This document shows, one piece after another, positions 1 to 9,199 of a stretch of DNA of 64,000 nucleotides. The notes under the pieces were generated by a model. The model made no database searches. It worked only from the letters and a program-made list of their open reading frames with translations, and was not told the DNA's origin. The translations under genes and the position numbers were made by a program. Numbering within the stretch: the stretch's first letter is position 1; the number at the start of each line of letters is the position of its first letter. This stretch comes from Azospirillaceae bacterium (GTDB lineage Bacteria > Pseudomonadota > Alphaproteobacteria > Azospirillales > Azospirillaceae). The DNA lies in the NCBI GenBank assembly GCA_028283825.1, contig JAPWJW010000003.1:372001-436000 (forward strand), in the 5' to 3' direction.

Positions 1-672
1 CTGTGCACCCGTGTGCTGGCCAAGACCGGCGACACCGTGCTGGGGGAGGCGTTGCGCGACGCGCCGCTGCCCCTGGATGACTGGCGGCATTATCCGGCGG
101 GCGACGTCTACGACAGCGAATACCACGCCCAATACTATTTCCACGCCCATCCGGAGTCGGAGCGGGTGGGCGACGATGTCGGGCATTTCCATACCTTCAT
201 GCGGCCCCTGGGCATGCCCGATGGGGTGGCGCCCGCACCCTTGCCCGACCTGCGGCCCGATCCCGACGGCAATGACGCGCTGAGCCACCTGGTGGCCATC
301 GGGGTCGATGGCCTGGGACGTGTCACCCGCCTATTCACCACCAACCGCTGGGTGACGGGGGAAACGTGGTATCCGGCGGCCGACGTGGCCCGCATGCTGG
401 AGGGTTTCCAGATCGACCATGCCCGCCCGTCCTGGCCGCTGAACCGCTGGATCACGGCCATGGTCAGCCTGTACCGTGATGAGATCATTGAGCTTTTGCA
501 GGAACGGGATGAGGTGGTCGCCCGCTGGCGGGCGGACCACCCCGGCGCGTATGTCTATGACGACCGCGATCTTGAGGTGACGTCCGAACGGGCGGTGGAT
601 GTCGAGGGCCGCATCCAGGAATTGGAGCGTGCGCTGCGCCGTCGCCGCCGCCAACAGGCGCCATCCGCCTGA
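1..672 (+). CDS. Conserved hypothetical protein, 5' end cut by the window
   Basis: The reading frame is open from the first base, so the true start is probably upstream; an internal GTG at 13 is the first candidate start inside the window. The visible 223 or so residues contain a region rich in His, Tyr and Asp (YHAQYYFHAHPESE near the N-terminus, then GHFHTFMRPLGMP), followed by an aromatic-rich middle (TTNRWVTGETWYPA) and a strongly basic, Arg-rich C-terminus (ELERALRRRRRQQ). There is no signal peptide or membrane segment in the visible part. It resembles small conserved alphaproteobacterial proteins of the DUF6969 type, but that family name is from memory and not certain. No function is proposed. 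Confidence 0.75.
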   Translation: MCTRVLAKTGDTVLGEALRDAPLPLDDWRHYPAGDVYDSEYHAQYYFHAHPESERVGDDVGHFHTFMRPLGMPDGVAPAPLPDLRPDPDGNDALSHLVAIGVDGLGRVTRLFTTNRWVTGETWYPAADVARMLEGFQIDHARPSWPLNRWITAMVSLYRDEIIELLQERDEVVARWRADHPGAYVYDDRDLEVTSERAVDVEGRIQELERALRRRRRQQAPSA

Positions 673-822
673 CGGGTAAAGGGATATAGACCCAAGCGAA
701 GACGGCGATATCACCCAAATGGCGTTGGCCAAGACAGCCAAGGCTGTATTATTAATGGGCAATGGTGGCCTGGTAGTGTCCGGGCGCCGCAAATGGGACG
801 AAGGGAGCGGGTTGTCCTGCCG

Positions 823-1929
823 ATGGCCGAGACCTTGACGCATCAGGACGTGCAGCGCCTTCTGGCTGACCCGTCCGCCACGACCCGGGCCGAACTGGCC
901 ACCAAGCTTGCCACCCAGGTGGGCGCGGAACAGCTATCCGTATCCGAGCGCGCGCTGGCGGAGGACATCGTCCGCCTGATGGCGAAGGACGCGGCGGTCC
1001 GCGTGCGCTCCGCTCTGTCGGAAAGCTTGAAGACCAACCCTGCCATTCCCCGCGACATCGCCCTGGTGCTGGCGCGCGACGTGGAAGAGGTGTCGCTGCC
1101 CTTCATCGAGGTATCGTCGGTGCTGACCGATGGCGACCTGCTCGAACTGATCCAGAGCGGGTCGGAGGCCAAGCAGACCGCCGTCGCCAAGCGGCCCGAT
1201 GTGTCGGAAGGCGTCGCGCATGCGCTGGTCGATGGCGGGGCCGAGAAGGCCGTCGCCACCCTGATGGCCAACGACAAGGCCAAGGTGACCGAGGCGGCGC
1301 TGACCCGGGTGCTGAACCGCTTCCCCAAGAGCGACGCCGTGCACGCCCCGCTGATCGAGCGCGGCAGCCTGCCCATCACCATCGCCGAACGGCTGGTGAC
1401 CCTGGTGTCGGAGCAGTTGCGCGACCGGCTGGTGGAAAAGCATGAGCTGTCGGCCGACGTCGCCAGCGACATCGTGCTCCAGGGGCGGGAGAAGGCGACC
1501 TACGAACTGGTCGGTGTGGCCAGCGACGCCCAGCTGGAAACGCTGGTCGAACAGCTCTATCGCAACAACCGGCTGTCGCCGTCGCTGCTGCTGCGGTCGC
1601 TGTGCGTGGGTGATCTGGCCTTCTTCGAGGTGGCGCTGGCTCAATTGGCCCGCATCCCCACGCCCAACGCCCGCATGCTGATCCATGACGCCGGCAAGCT
1701 GGGCATGAAGTCGCTGTTCGACCGCACCGGCCTGCCCAAGACGCTGTATCCCGCCATCCAGGTGGCCCTGGACGTGGCCAACGAGACGGACTTCGACGGC
1801 GGCGACCACGATCTGGAACGCCATCGGCGCAAGATGCTGGAACGCATCCTGACCCAGTTCGAGGAAATGGGCAGCGACGACCTGGATTATCTCCTGAGCA
1901 AGTTGTCGGACCTGACCGCGACGGTGTGA
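823..1929 (+). CDS. DUF2336 domain-containing protein
   Basis: A 368-residue, mostly alpha-helical, soluble protein with repeated acidic and aliphatic helices of HEAT-like character (for example VRVRSALSESLKTNP and KAKVTEAALTRVLNRFP). This is the pattern of the DUF2336 family, which is common in Rhodospirillales and has no established activity. An upstream in-frame ATG at 793 is possible, but the family-like N-terminus (MAETLTHQDVQRLLADPS) begins at 823, about 15 nt after a GGGAG stretch. It stands alone, with a 150-bp gap upstream and a 90-bp gap before the beta-lactamase gene. A scaffold role is conceivable but nothing in the sequence shows it. Confidence 0.8.
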   Translation: MAETLTHQDVQRLLADPSATTRAELATKLATQVGAEQLSVSERALAEDIVRLMAKDAAVRVRSALSESLKTNPAIPRDIALVLARDVEEVSLPFIEVSSVLTDGDLLELIQSGSEAKQTAVAKRPDVSEGVAHALVDGGAEKAVATLMANDKAKVTEAALTRVLNRFPKSDAVHAPLIERGSLPITIAERLVTLVSEQLRDRLVEKHELSADVASDIVLQGREKATYELVGVASDAQLETLVEQLYRNNRLSPSLLLRSLCVGDLAFFEVALAQLARIPTPNARMLIHDAGKLGMKSLFDRTGLPKTLYPAIQVALDVANETDFDGGDHDLERHRRKMLERILTQFEEMGSDDLDYLLSKLSDLTATV

Positions 1930-2021
1930 TGGGCTGAGCGTGGCGGTTGCGCCGCCACGCTTCCACCACAATCACCGGGCTTATTCCCCTCATCACGTAA
2001 GGGATGGGGATCCTGCATATC

Positions 2022-3029
2022 ATGGCGACTTCTCACCGGCGCGCGGCTTGCGTGGCCGTTCTCGCTTGCGTCCTGGGCGCCCTGCCGGCCACGGCGGGTA
2101 CTTTGGACAAGGCGTCGCTTCAGGCGCGCCTGGACCGGTTGGCCCACGACTTCCCCGGCCGGATCGGCATCGCCGTGCGCGACTGCGCCACCGGTGATAC
2201 GCTGGGCGTGAAGGCGGATGAGCGGTTTCCGGAGCAGAGCGTCTTCAAGCTGCCGGTGGCCATCGCCGTGCTGGACCTGGTTGATCGGGGGCGTCTGTCG
2301 CTAGACCGGAAAATCACGCTTTATCCCCAGGATATGGCCATCTATTGGCAGCCGTTGGCGGCCAACGTGACCGCCGCCGGCTGGATCACCACACTGGATG
2401 ACCTGCTGACCCGCATGGTGGCGCAAAGCGACAACGCCGCCACCGAGAACATCCTGCGCCTGATCGGCGGTCCGGCGGCGGTGCAGGCTGTCCTGACGGC
2501 CAAGGGCCTGGATGGCATCCGCGTCGACCGGGACGAGCGGCATTTGCAGACGGAGATCATCGGCATCCAATGGGATGACCGCTTCGTGGACGAGGAAGTC
2601 TTTCACCGGGCCATCGCGGCGGTGCCGGCGGCGACCCGGGCCGCCAAGCGCGACGCCTACCTGGCCGATCCGCGCGACACCGCGCAGCCGGCGGCCATGG
2701 CACGCCTGCTGGACCGGCTGGCCAAGGGCGAGCTTCTGAGCCCCGCCAGCACGAAGCATCTGCTGGATATCCTGAACGGCACCACGACCAAGCCGGGTCG
2801 CCTGAAGGCCGGGCTGGCCCCCGGCTGGTCCCTGGGCCATAAGACCGGCGCCGGTTCAACCGTGCAGGGCATGGCCCTGGCCAACAACGATGTCGGCTTG
2901 CTGACCGCCCCCGGCGGCAGCCGCTACGCCGTGGCGGTGTACGTCGCCAGTACCAGGCGCCCGGAGGAGGAGGCCGACGCCTTCATCGCCGCCGTGTCGC
3001 GGGCGGTGGTGGCCGCCTGGAAACCTTAA
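2022..3029 (+). CDS. bla: Class A serine beta-lactamase, exported
   Basis: The product hydrolyses beta-lactam rings in the periplasm. An N-terminal signal peptide (basic HRR, hydrophobic AACVAVLACVLGALPATAG) precedes the domain. Counting from the alternative ATG at 2004, the active-site SVFK is at residues 79-82 (Ser70/Lys73 in standard numbering), SDN at 142-144 (Ser130 loop) and KTG at 280-282 (Lys234). The omega loop reads RDERHLQ, so the general base Glu166 is present (E178) but the usual ExxLN is ExxLQ. The ATG at 2004 directly abuts a possible AAGGGA ribosome site, so the ATG at 2022 was preferred; the choice is uncertain. No ampR-like regulator is adjacent. Its stop codon overlaps that of convergent hrpB. 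The substrate range cannot be read from the sequence. Confidence 0.9.
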   Translation: MATSHRRAACVAVLACVLGALPATAGTLDKASLQARLDRLAHDFPGRIGIAVRDCATGDTLGVKADERFPEQSVFKLPVAIAVLDLVDRGRLSLDRKITLYPQDMAIYWQPLAANVTAAGWITTLDDLLTRMVAQSDNAATENILRLIGGPAAVQAVLTAKGLDGIRVDRDERHLQTEIIGIQWDDRFVDEEVFHRAIAAVPAATRAAKRDAYLADPRDTAQPAAMARLLDRLAKGELLSPASTKHLLDILNGTTTKPGRLKAGLAPGWSLGHKTGAGSTVQGMALANNDVGLLTAPGGSRYAVAVYVASTRRPEEEADAFIAAVSRAVVAAWKP

Positions 3030-5530
3030 GTTCCGCGCCGTTTCGCCCGCGCTGTCGGCTCCGCCTCCAGCGGATTGTCGGGCCAGTAATGGCGGGGATA
3101 GCGCCCGGCCAAATCCTTCTTCACGTCGCGATAGGTGTTGGCCCAGAAGGAGGCCAGGTCGCGCGTGACCTGGATGGGGCGGTGGGCGGGTGACAGCAGG
3201 TGCAGCAGCACGGGCACGCCCGCCACCGTCGGCGTCTGGGCCAGGCCGAACAACTCCTGCAAGCGCACCGCCAGCGTGGGGATCTCCCCGGAATAGTCGA
3301 TGGGCAGGCGTGATCCGCTGGGTACGTCGATGTGGGTGGGGGCCTGCCGTTCCATCTCCTGGGCCCGGTTCCAGTCCAGCAGGCCGGTCAGCGCGTTATG
3401 CAGGTCCAGGCGCGGCAGGTGGCCGGCGCGGCTGATGCCCGGCAGATAGGGGGCCAGCCAGTCCTCCATGCCCGCCAGCAGGGCCTCATCCGACATGTCC
3501 GGCCAGGTGTCGGCATCGGCGCGGTGCAGGAACCGCACGCGCTCGCGCCAGGTGTCCAGCGCCTTGGTCCACGGCAGGCTGGCCAGGCCCATCTCGCGGA
3601 TGCCGGTCATCATGGCGGCGGCCACGGACTCAGGCTGCGGCTGGGTCAGGGCCTCATCCTTCAGCACCAGGCCGAACAGCCGGCGGCGGCGGCGGGCCAG
3701 CACGGCCTGCTCCCGACCATCCCAGGTGACCACCTCCTCCGTCACGATGCGGTCGGCGTAGACCTCCTCGATCTCATCGCGGCTGATGGGGGCGGCCAGG
3801 TAGATGCGGGCCTCGCGCGTGTTGCCGTCCAGGTCACCCACGGCCAGCCAGTCCTGGCGCGACAGCGCATCGGCCGTGTCCAGCACCGCCCCCTTGCCGC
3901 TGGCCAGGCGGTATTGTCCCTGGCCGCCCGGGCGCTTCTGCGCCAACCGGTCGGGATAGGCCAGGGCCAGCAGGCGGCCGGCATCCTCGCCGGTGAAGCG
4001 GCGGTCGGTGATGCGCAGCTGGCGCATCACCTGGCGAGCGCCCTCGCGAATCTGGCGCAAGGCGTTGCGGTCGGCGGCACCATTGTCGTCGCCCGACAGC
4101 AGATCCAGCCGGCGGCGCAGATCAGCATCGCGGCTGATGCCGCGCAGGGGATCGCGCTCCCCCAGCAGGCCGGCCAGGTGGGCCGCCGCCGCACCCAGGC
4201 CCATCTCCATGCCCACCAGCACCATGTGGGCCAGGCGCGGATGCATGCCAAGCGTGGCCATGCGGCGGCCGTGCGGCGTGATCTTGCCGGCGGCGTCCAG
4301 CGCGCCCAACTGCGCCAGCAGGTCGCGGGCTTGGGTCAGCGGGGCGGCCGGCGGCGCATCCAGCCAGGGCAGGGTGGCGGCGTCATCCACCCCCCAGGCC
4401 GCCAGTTCCAGCGCCAGGGGCGCCAGGTCGGCGCGCAGGATTTCCGGCGCGGCGAAGGGCACCAGGGCGCGGTCCGCCTGCTCGCTCCACAGCCGATAGC
4501 AGATGCCGGGTTCCAGCCGGCCGGCGCGGCCCCGGCGCTGGTCGGCCGACGCGCGGGAGGCGCGGGCCGTTTCCAGCCGGTTCATGCCGCTGCCGGGATC
4601 GAAACGGCCCAGGCGGGACTGGCCGCCATCCACCACGATGCGGATGCCGTCGATGGTCAGGCTGGTTTCGGCGATGGCGGTGGCCAGCACCACCTTGCGT
4701 TTGCCGGCCGGCGCCGGGCGGATGGCGGCTTCCTGCTGGTCCAGCGCCAGGTCGCCGTAGAGCGGCGCCACCACCACGTTGGACGGCAGGCCCAGATCGG
4801 CCAGGGCCTTTTCCGTGCGCCGGATTTCCCCCGTGCCGGGCAGGAAGACCAGGGCGCTGCCCGTTTCCTCCGCCAGGGCGCGTTTCACCACGCGGGCGAT
4901 GGAGGTTTCCAGCCGGTCGGTGGCGGACGGTTCCACCCAGCGGGTTTCCACCGGGAAGCTGCGGCCGTCGCTGCTGACCATGGGCGCGTCGCCCAGCAGG
5001 CCGGCCACCGCCGCCCCGTCCAGGGTGGCGGACATGACCAGCAGGCGCAGATCCTCACGCAGCAAGCCCTGCGCCTGAAGGCAGAAGGCCAGGGCCAAGT
5101 CGGCATCCAAGCTGCGTTCGTGGAATTCGTCGAACAACACAGCACCCACGCCGTCCAGCGACGGGTCGGCCTGAAGCTGGCGCAGGAACAGGCCTTCCGT
5201 CACCACTTCGATCCGGGTGGCGGGGCCGACGCGGGTATCCAGGCGCACGCGATAGCCCACGGTCTCGCCCACCGCTTCGCCCAATGTGTCGGCCATGCGC
5301 TTGGCGGCGGCGCGGGCGGCCAGGCGGCGCGGTTCCAGCATGACGATGCGCTGGCCAGCCAGCCAGGGCTGGTCCAGCAGGGCCAGGGGCACACGCGTCG
5401 TCTTGCCGGCGCCGGGGGCGGCCTGCAGCACGGCGTTGGGGCCGGTCGCCATCACCCGCAGCAGGTCGGGCAGGACGGCGTCGATGGGAAGCGCGGAAGG
5501 GGGAAGGACGGGCGGCATGATCGCCGTCAT
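3026..5530 (-). CDS. hrpB: ATP-dependent RNA helicase HrpB
   Basis: An 834-residue DEAH-family helicase. The N-terminal RecA-like domain has a Walker A motif GAGKTT at residues 40-45 and a DEFH box (VLFDEFHERSLDAD) near residue 135. Motif III SATLDG and motif VI (QRRGRAGR) follow. The C-terminus ends with the HrpB signature segment (YPRHYWPDNPLEAEP). The length is close to the usual size of about 820 residues. HrpB is widespread in proteobacteria; its exact RNA substrates are poorly defined. The start at 5530 (MTAIMPPV) could instead be the internal ATG at 5518. The gene is convergent with bla, the two stop codons overlapping within TTAA. Confidence 0.95.
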   Translation of the reverse strand: MTAIMPPVLPPSALPIDAVLPDLLRVMATGPNAVLQAAPGAGKTTRVPLALLDQPWLAGQRIVMLEPRRLAARAAAKRMADTLGEAVGETVGYRVRLDTRVGPATRIEVVTEGLFLRQLQADPSLDGVGAVLFDEFHERSLDADLALAFCLQAQGLLREDLRLLVMSATLDGAAVAGLLGDAPMVSSDGRSFPVETRWVEPSATDRLETSIARVVKRALAEETGSALVFLPGTGEIRRTEKALADLGLPSNVVVAPLYGDLALDQQEAAIRPAPAGKRKVVLATAIAETSLTIDGIRIVVDGGQSRLGRFDPGSGMNRLETARASRASADQRRGRAGRLEPGICYRLWSEQADRALVPFAAPEILRADLAPLALELAAWGVDDAATLPWLDAPPAAPLTQARDLLAQLGALDAAGKITPHGRRMATLGMHPRLAHMVLVGMEMGLGAAAAHLAGLLGERDPLRGISRDADLRRRLDLLSGDDNGAADRNALRQIREGARQVMRQLRITDRRFTGEDAGRLLALAYPDRLAQKRPGGQGQYRLASGKGAVLDTADALSRQDWLAVGDLDGNTREARIYLAAPISRDEIEEVYADRIVTEEVVTWDGREQAVLARRRRRLFGLVLKDEALTQPQPESVAAAMMTGIREMGLASLPWTKALDTWRERVRFLHRADADTWPDMSDEALLAGMEDWLAPYLPGISRAGHLPRLDLHNALTGLLDWNRAQEMERQAPTHIDVPSGSRLPIDYSGEIPTLAVRLQELFGLAQTPTVAGVPVLLHLLSPAHRPIQVTRDLASFWANTYRDVKKDLAGRYPRHYWPDNPLEAEPTARAKRRGT

Positions 5531-5565
5531 ACAGGCTGGCGGCGCGTGCCGCCAGCATCAGCAAA

Positions 5566-5988
5566 CTAAGCCAAGCTCAGCGTGCCCAGGCTGCGGCGGA
5601 AATCCTCCGGCCGGTAGGGCTTGGTGATGAAGCCCAGCGACACCGCCGGCGCCCGGGTGCGCAGTACGTCCGGATCCACGGCGCTGGTGAACAGGCTGCG
5701 CACGCCGAAACGCTTCCAGATGCGGTCGGCCGCCTCCACACCGTCATCACCGCCGCGCAGCATGACGTCCATCAGCACCAGGTCGGGACGATGATGATCC
5801 ACGGCCTGCACCGCCTCATCCACCGTGGCGGCGATGGCGCAGACCTCATGTCCCTGTTGCAGCAGGATGTGCTGGAGACCCAAGGCGATCAGCGCCTCAT
5901 CCTCAACCACCACGATGCGGTAATGGGGATTGCGGGCGGTGGAGGACCGCTGGTCGTAATCCCGATCAACTATCTGTTCGGCACGCAC
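5566..5988 (-). CDS. Single-domain response regulator (receiver only)
   Basis: A 140-residue CheY-like receiver domain with no output domain. Visible residues: acidic pocket E29-D30-E31 (VVVEDEALIALG), phosphoacceptor D74 (DLVLMDVML), T101/S102 after the fourth strand (LFTSAVD) and K123 (GFITKPYRPEDF). The GFxxKPY ending and the DGVEAA segment resemble orphan receivers that work with HWE/HisKA_2-type kinases in alphaproteobacteria; the partner is not in this window. The start is GTG. It is clearly paralogous to the receiver at 44106-44534. It probably serves in a phosphorelay or signal sink; that role is inference. Confidence 0.85.
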   Translation of the reverse strand: MRAEQIVDRDYDQRSSTARNPHYRIVVVEDEALIALGLQHILLQQGHEVCAIAATVDEAVQAVDHHRPDLVLMDVMLRGGDDGVEAADRIWKRFGVRSLFTSAVDPDVLRTRAPAVSLGFITKPYRPEDFRRSLGTLSLA

Positions 5989-6337
5989 GGCAACTACCTG
6001 TCAACGTCGCGAGGAAATCTGGCGTCCGGCCGTTGCCAAGGGCTGACCCAGACTGTCCCCATATTCTCGTAAAATCGTATCCAAGGATATCCGCCCTTGA
6101 GGAAGAGAACGGTAGGCAACCTGTCATAGTTCGAGCGGGTGGAGCACGGGCGTACAGTCACCGACCAGGGGGTAATGCTAAAAACGGCCTTGAACAGCGG
6201 CGGGTGCCATAGGGGGCAGGCGGACGTATTCCCAATGGTATGGAATGGCACTTAAAATCCGCACGCACCCTGTCTACTATGCGCCCCATCCACGGCCTGC
6301 CTTCGGCCCCTTCATCGCTTGCCTTCGGAAAGTGCAA
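5989..6337. other. Intergenic region between a response regulator and psd
   Basis: About 350 bp between divergent genes, presumably holding both promoters. Open frames crossing it are short and have no family features. No convincing consensus promoter, hairpin terminator or RNA gene was found by eye. The segment around 6040-6180 is less GC-rich than its surroundings (for example CATATTCTCGTAAAATCG), as expected for a promoter region. Confidence 0.4.
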
Positions 6338-7030
6338 ATGTCCGCTCTCAGCACCGTCATCGTGCCGATCAACCGCGCTGGTTGGCCTTTCATCCTGGCG
6401 TTCGCCGTGGTCACCGTCATCCTGTTCCTGCTGTCCACCTTCCTGGGGTGGATCGGCGTGGTCCTGACGGCCTGGTGCGTCTATTTCTTCCGCGATCCCG
6501 ACCGGGTGGTGCCGACCCGCCCCGGCCTGATGGTCAGCCCGGCCGACGGCCTGGTGCAGATGATCACCAAGGCCGTGCCCCCGCCCGAACTGGGCATGGG
6601 GCCGGAGCCGCTGACCCGCATCAGCATTTTCCTGAACGTCTTCAACGTCCACATCAACCGCAGCCCCATCGAGGGCACGGTGACCCGGGCGGAATACCAC
6701 CCCGGCAAGTTCCTGAACGCCTCCTTCGACAAGGCCAGCGAACTGAATGAGCGCATGAGCGTGCGCCTGGCCATGGCCGACGGGCGTGAAATCGCCTTCG
6801 TGCAGATCGCGGGCCTGGTGGCGCGCCGCATCATCTGCACCCTGAAGCCGGGGCAGTCGGTGTCGACGGGTGAGCGTTACGGCCTGATCCGTTTCGGCAG
6901 CCGTACCGACGTCTACCTGCCCGATGGCGTGCAGCCGCTGGTCATCGTCGGCCAGAAGGCGCTGGGCGGTGAAACCATCCTGGCCGACCTGGCCAGCGTC
7001 GAGCCGCAGCGCCAGGGTGTGGTGCGCTGA
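6338..7030 (+). CDS. psd: Phosphatidylserine decarboxylase proenzyme (short form)
   Basis: It converts phosphatidylserine to phosphatidylethanolamine at the inner membrane. The 230-residue product matches the short archaeal/alphaproteobacterial PSD type: N-terminal membrane segments ([20 protein letters not shown]), the VYFFRDPDR motif, the core [13 protein letters not shown], and the self-cleavage site FGS at residues 186-188, which would give a pyruvoyl-bearing alpha chain of about 43 residues. An in-frame ATG at 6245 would add 31 residues lacking family character. The ATG at 6338 follows a GGAAAG ribosome site and was chosen. The stop overlaps the pssA start by one base (TGATG), so the two consecutive pathway enzymes are translationally coupled. 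Confidence 0.93.
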   Translation: MSALSTVIVPINRAGWPFILAFAVVTVILFLLSTFLGWIGVVLTAWCVYFFRDPDRVVPTRPGLMVSPADGLVQMITKAVPPPELGMGPEPLTRISIFLNVFNVHINRSPIEGTVTRAEYHPGKFLNASFDKASELNERMSVRLAMADGREIAFVQIAGLVARRIICTLKPGQSVSTGERYGLIRFGSRTDVYLPDGVQPLVIVGQKALGGETILADLASVEPQRQGVVR

Positions 7031-7923
7031 TGCCGCGCCGCCCCCCGGGAAGCGGGCTGCAGGGGCGGCGGCGGCGGGCCATCCGGCCGCCCCGCCTGGG
7101 CGGCCTGACCATCAACAAGCTGCTGCCCAACATGCTGACCGTGCTGGCGCTGTCGGCCGGCATGACGGGCATCCGCTTCGCGACCGAGCAGCGTTGGGAA
7201 CAGGCCGTCATCGCCATCGTGGTGGCGGCGGTGCTGGACGCGCTGGACGGCCGCATCGCCCGGCTGCTGAACGCGCAAAGCAAGTTCGGCGCGGAACTGG
7301 ACAGCCTGTCGGACGTGGTCAGCTTCGGCGTGGCCCCGGCCATGATCCTGTACATGTGGGGCCTGAACGAGGCGCGCAGCTTCGGCTGGATCGCCTGCCT
7401 GCTGTTCGGCGCCTGTGCCGCCCTGCGGCTGGCCCGCTTCAACACCGCGTTGGGCTCCGCGGCACAGAAGCCGGTGTGGGCCTACAACTACTTCACCGGC
7501 GTGCCGGCCCCGGCCGGCGCCGGCATGGCCCTGCTGCCCATCGTCGCCAGTTTCGAGATGGGGCGGACGGTGGTGGGCCACCCGGCCTTCGTCGTCATCT
7601 GGACCGTGGGCATGGCGGCGCTGATGATCAGCGCCGTGCCGACCTTCTCCCTGAAGGGCCTGCGCATCCCGCAGGGGCTGGTGGTGTTCGTGCTGCTGGG
7701 CCTGGCCCTGCTGGCCGCCGCCGTGGTCAGCGCGCCCTGGACGACGCTGATGGTGCTGGGCGTGGGTTATCTCGCCACCATCCCCTTCAGCGTGCGGCAG
7801 TACCGCCGCCTGCTGACCCAGGCGGAAAGCCTGGTCGGCGCGGTGGATGAGCCGATGGCCGAGGAAACGGTGGTGGAAGAGCTGCCGCCCGAGGAGCCGC
7901 CCAAAGAGCCGCGATTCCTTTAA
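7030..7923 (+). CDS. pssA: CDP-diacylglycerol-serine O-phosphatidyltransferase
   Basis: It makes phosphatidylserine from CDP-diacylglycerol and serine, feeding the psd product encoded just upstream. The CDP-alcohol phosphotransferase signature is complete: D70-x2-D73-G74-x2-A77-R78, then G87-x3-D91-x3-D95. Several hydrophobic segments follow (for example LVVFVLLGLALLAAAVV near residues 215-235), making it an integral membrane enzyme of the bacterial type II family. The length (297 residues) is slightly above the usual 250-280 because of a basic N-terminus and an acidic, Pro-rich tail (EETVVEELPPEEPP). The last four bases overlap the 3' end of the convergent methyltransferase gene. Confidence 0.93.
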   Translation: MPRRPPGSGLQGRRRRAIRPPRLGGLTINKLLPNMLTVLALSAGMTGIRFATEQRWEQAVIAIVVAAVLDALDGRIARLLNAQSKFGAELDSLSDVVSFGVAPAMILYMWGLNEARSFGWIACLLFGACAALRLARFNTALGSAAQKPVWAYNYFTGVPAPAGAGMALLPIVASFEMGRTVVGHPAFVVIWTVGMAALMISAVPTFSLKGLRIPQGLVVFVLLGLALLAAAVVSAPWTTLMVLGVGYLATIPFSVRQYRRLLTQAESLVGAVDEPMAEETVVEELPPEEPPKEPRFL

Positions 7924-8756
7924 TCGACTTCCGCCACGGTCAGCCGGGCATGGACATGGACGGGCACCCGCCCGTCCGCATCCGCCAGGGGGGCGAAGGC
8001 TGTGGCGATGTCCGTTTCCAATCGCGCGCGCCCCACCGCCGTCAGGTGGGCCAGGGCCGGCGCGAACGCCATTTCCAGGGTGGGACGCCAGAACGGCCGG
8101 CGGATGTCGGCCTGGGTGGTGTGGCGCAGGGCGCTGTCCTCAACCGTGCTGAAACCCGCCACCCGGCACAGATCGGGCAATACGCCCGGCGTGGCGAAGC
8201 GGAACAGCGTCGCCAACGCTGGTTCGCCGCCGACATAGGCGTCGATCACCTGGAACAGGGTGTTGTCGGCCTGGGCGCCCCAGCACAGCAGGGCCGCGCG
8301 CCCGCCGGGACGCAGCACGCGGCGCATCTCCGCCAAGGCGAGTTGGGCGTCCGGCACGAACATCAGGCCGAAACGGCAGCTCACCCGGTCGACCGACGCG
8401 TCGGCCAGGGGCAGGGCCGTCATGTCGGCCGCCAGGAAGGAAAGGGGGGACAGGTCGGCGCCACGGCGCCGCGCGCCCGCCATCATCGCCGGCACCAGAT
8501 CGGTGGCCAGCACGCGGCCCGCCGGCCCGCGTTCGGTTGGTACAAACGTACGGGCGGCGGTCAGCGCCGGCTCACCGGCGCCGGTGGCCAGGTCCAGCAG
8601 GATATGATGGGGTTCAAGGGACAGGGCCGTCAGCAACGGGGCGTTCAGCCGTTCGGCCGGTTCGGCCATCGTGTCGGCCCAACGGTCCCAGGCGGCACCA
8701 CTGTCCCGCCAGCGGCGGACTTCCCCCGCCCGGTCGGGCAGGGCGGGTCCCGTCAA
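7920..8756 (-). CDS. Class I SAM-dependent methyltransferase
   Basis: A 278-residue Rossmann methyltransferase of the UbiE/Methyltransf_11 type. Motif I is DLATGAGEP (residues 55-63); the acidic ribose-binding loop is in VLATDLVPAMM, and motif II is in FLAADMTALPLADASVDRV, followed by the LRPGGRAALLCWG strand. The substrate cannot be inferred. The only in-frame start before the conserved AWDRWADTM region is TTG at 8756, which overlaps the TGA of the upstream small gene (TTGA), so translation is probably coupled. The 3' end overlaps pssA by four bases on the opposite strand. Confidence 0.85.
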   Translation of the reverse strand: MTGPALPDRAGEVRRWRDSGAAWDRWADTMAEPAERLNAPLLTALSLEPHHILLDLATGAGEPALTAARTFVPTERGPAGRVLATDLVPAMMAGARRRGADLSPLSFLAADMTALPLADASVDRVSCRFGLMFVPDAQLALAEMRRVLRPGGRAALLCWGAQADNTLFQVIDAYVGGEPALATLFRFATPGVLPDLCRVAGFSTVEDSALRHTTQADIRRPFWRPTLEMAFAPALAHLTAVGRARLETDIATAFAPLADADGRVPVHVHARLTVAEVD

Positions 8757-9070
8757 TGCAGGACCCGGGGATGGTTTTCCAGGGGTTCATAGCTGGCGTC
8801 GGCCAGGCGGTGGCGCAGGGTGTCCACCTCTTCCGTCAGGCGCTGGTTGAACTCGCCCAGCCGCTCGACCTGGCCGGCCAGGTCGGTCAGGTCGCGTTGC
8901 AGGCGGGTCAGATGGTCCGACGCCGTGCGCGCCAGGTTGGACTGGCGCACGGCCAGGCGGCCCAGGCGGCGCCAGATGTAGCCGACGCTGAGGCCGGCGG
9001 AGGCCAGCACCAGGGTGCTGGCGAAGACCAGGAACAGGGCGGGGTGGGCGTTATCCAGCTGCGAGAGCAT
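8753..9070 (-). CDS. Small membrane-anchored coiled-coil protein, unknown function
   Basis: The 105-residue product has one N-terminal membrane segment (ALFLVFASTLVLASAGLSVGYIW, residues about 11-33). A long heptad-rich helix follows (LARTASDHLTRLQRDLTDLAGQ...), ending in a short basic/acidic tail. No family was recognised; the architecture resembles bitopic proteins that present a coiled coil in the cytoplasm or periplasm. It is the first gene of a two-gene unit with the methyltransferase, with overlapping stop and start. Confidence 0.7.
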   Translation of the reverse strand: MLSQLDNAHPALFLVFASTLVLASAGLSVGYIWRRLGRLAVRQSNLARTASDHLTRLQRDLTDLAGQVERLGEFNQRLTEEVDTLRHRLADASYEPLENHPRVLH

Positions 9071-9199
9071 GTGTGTTCAACCATGAAGGCCGTGCCGGTC
9101 GAAAAAGGCCCCCGGGGCGGCGGACAAAGGATGTCGGTGACGATAGTACAGATAAGCACGGCACCGTCTTGTGCAAAGGCATGGGTGCCAGCGCGTCGC

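Noticed and set aside
3332-5569. Long plus-strand open frame of 745 codons opposite hrpB
   Set aside because: Composition (His/Gln/Gly/Ala rich) is that of a codon shadow; the minus strand encodes an intact HrpB with all helicase motifs.
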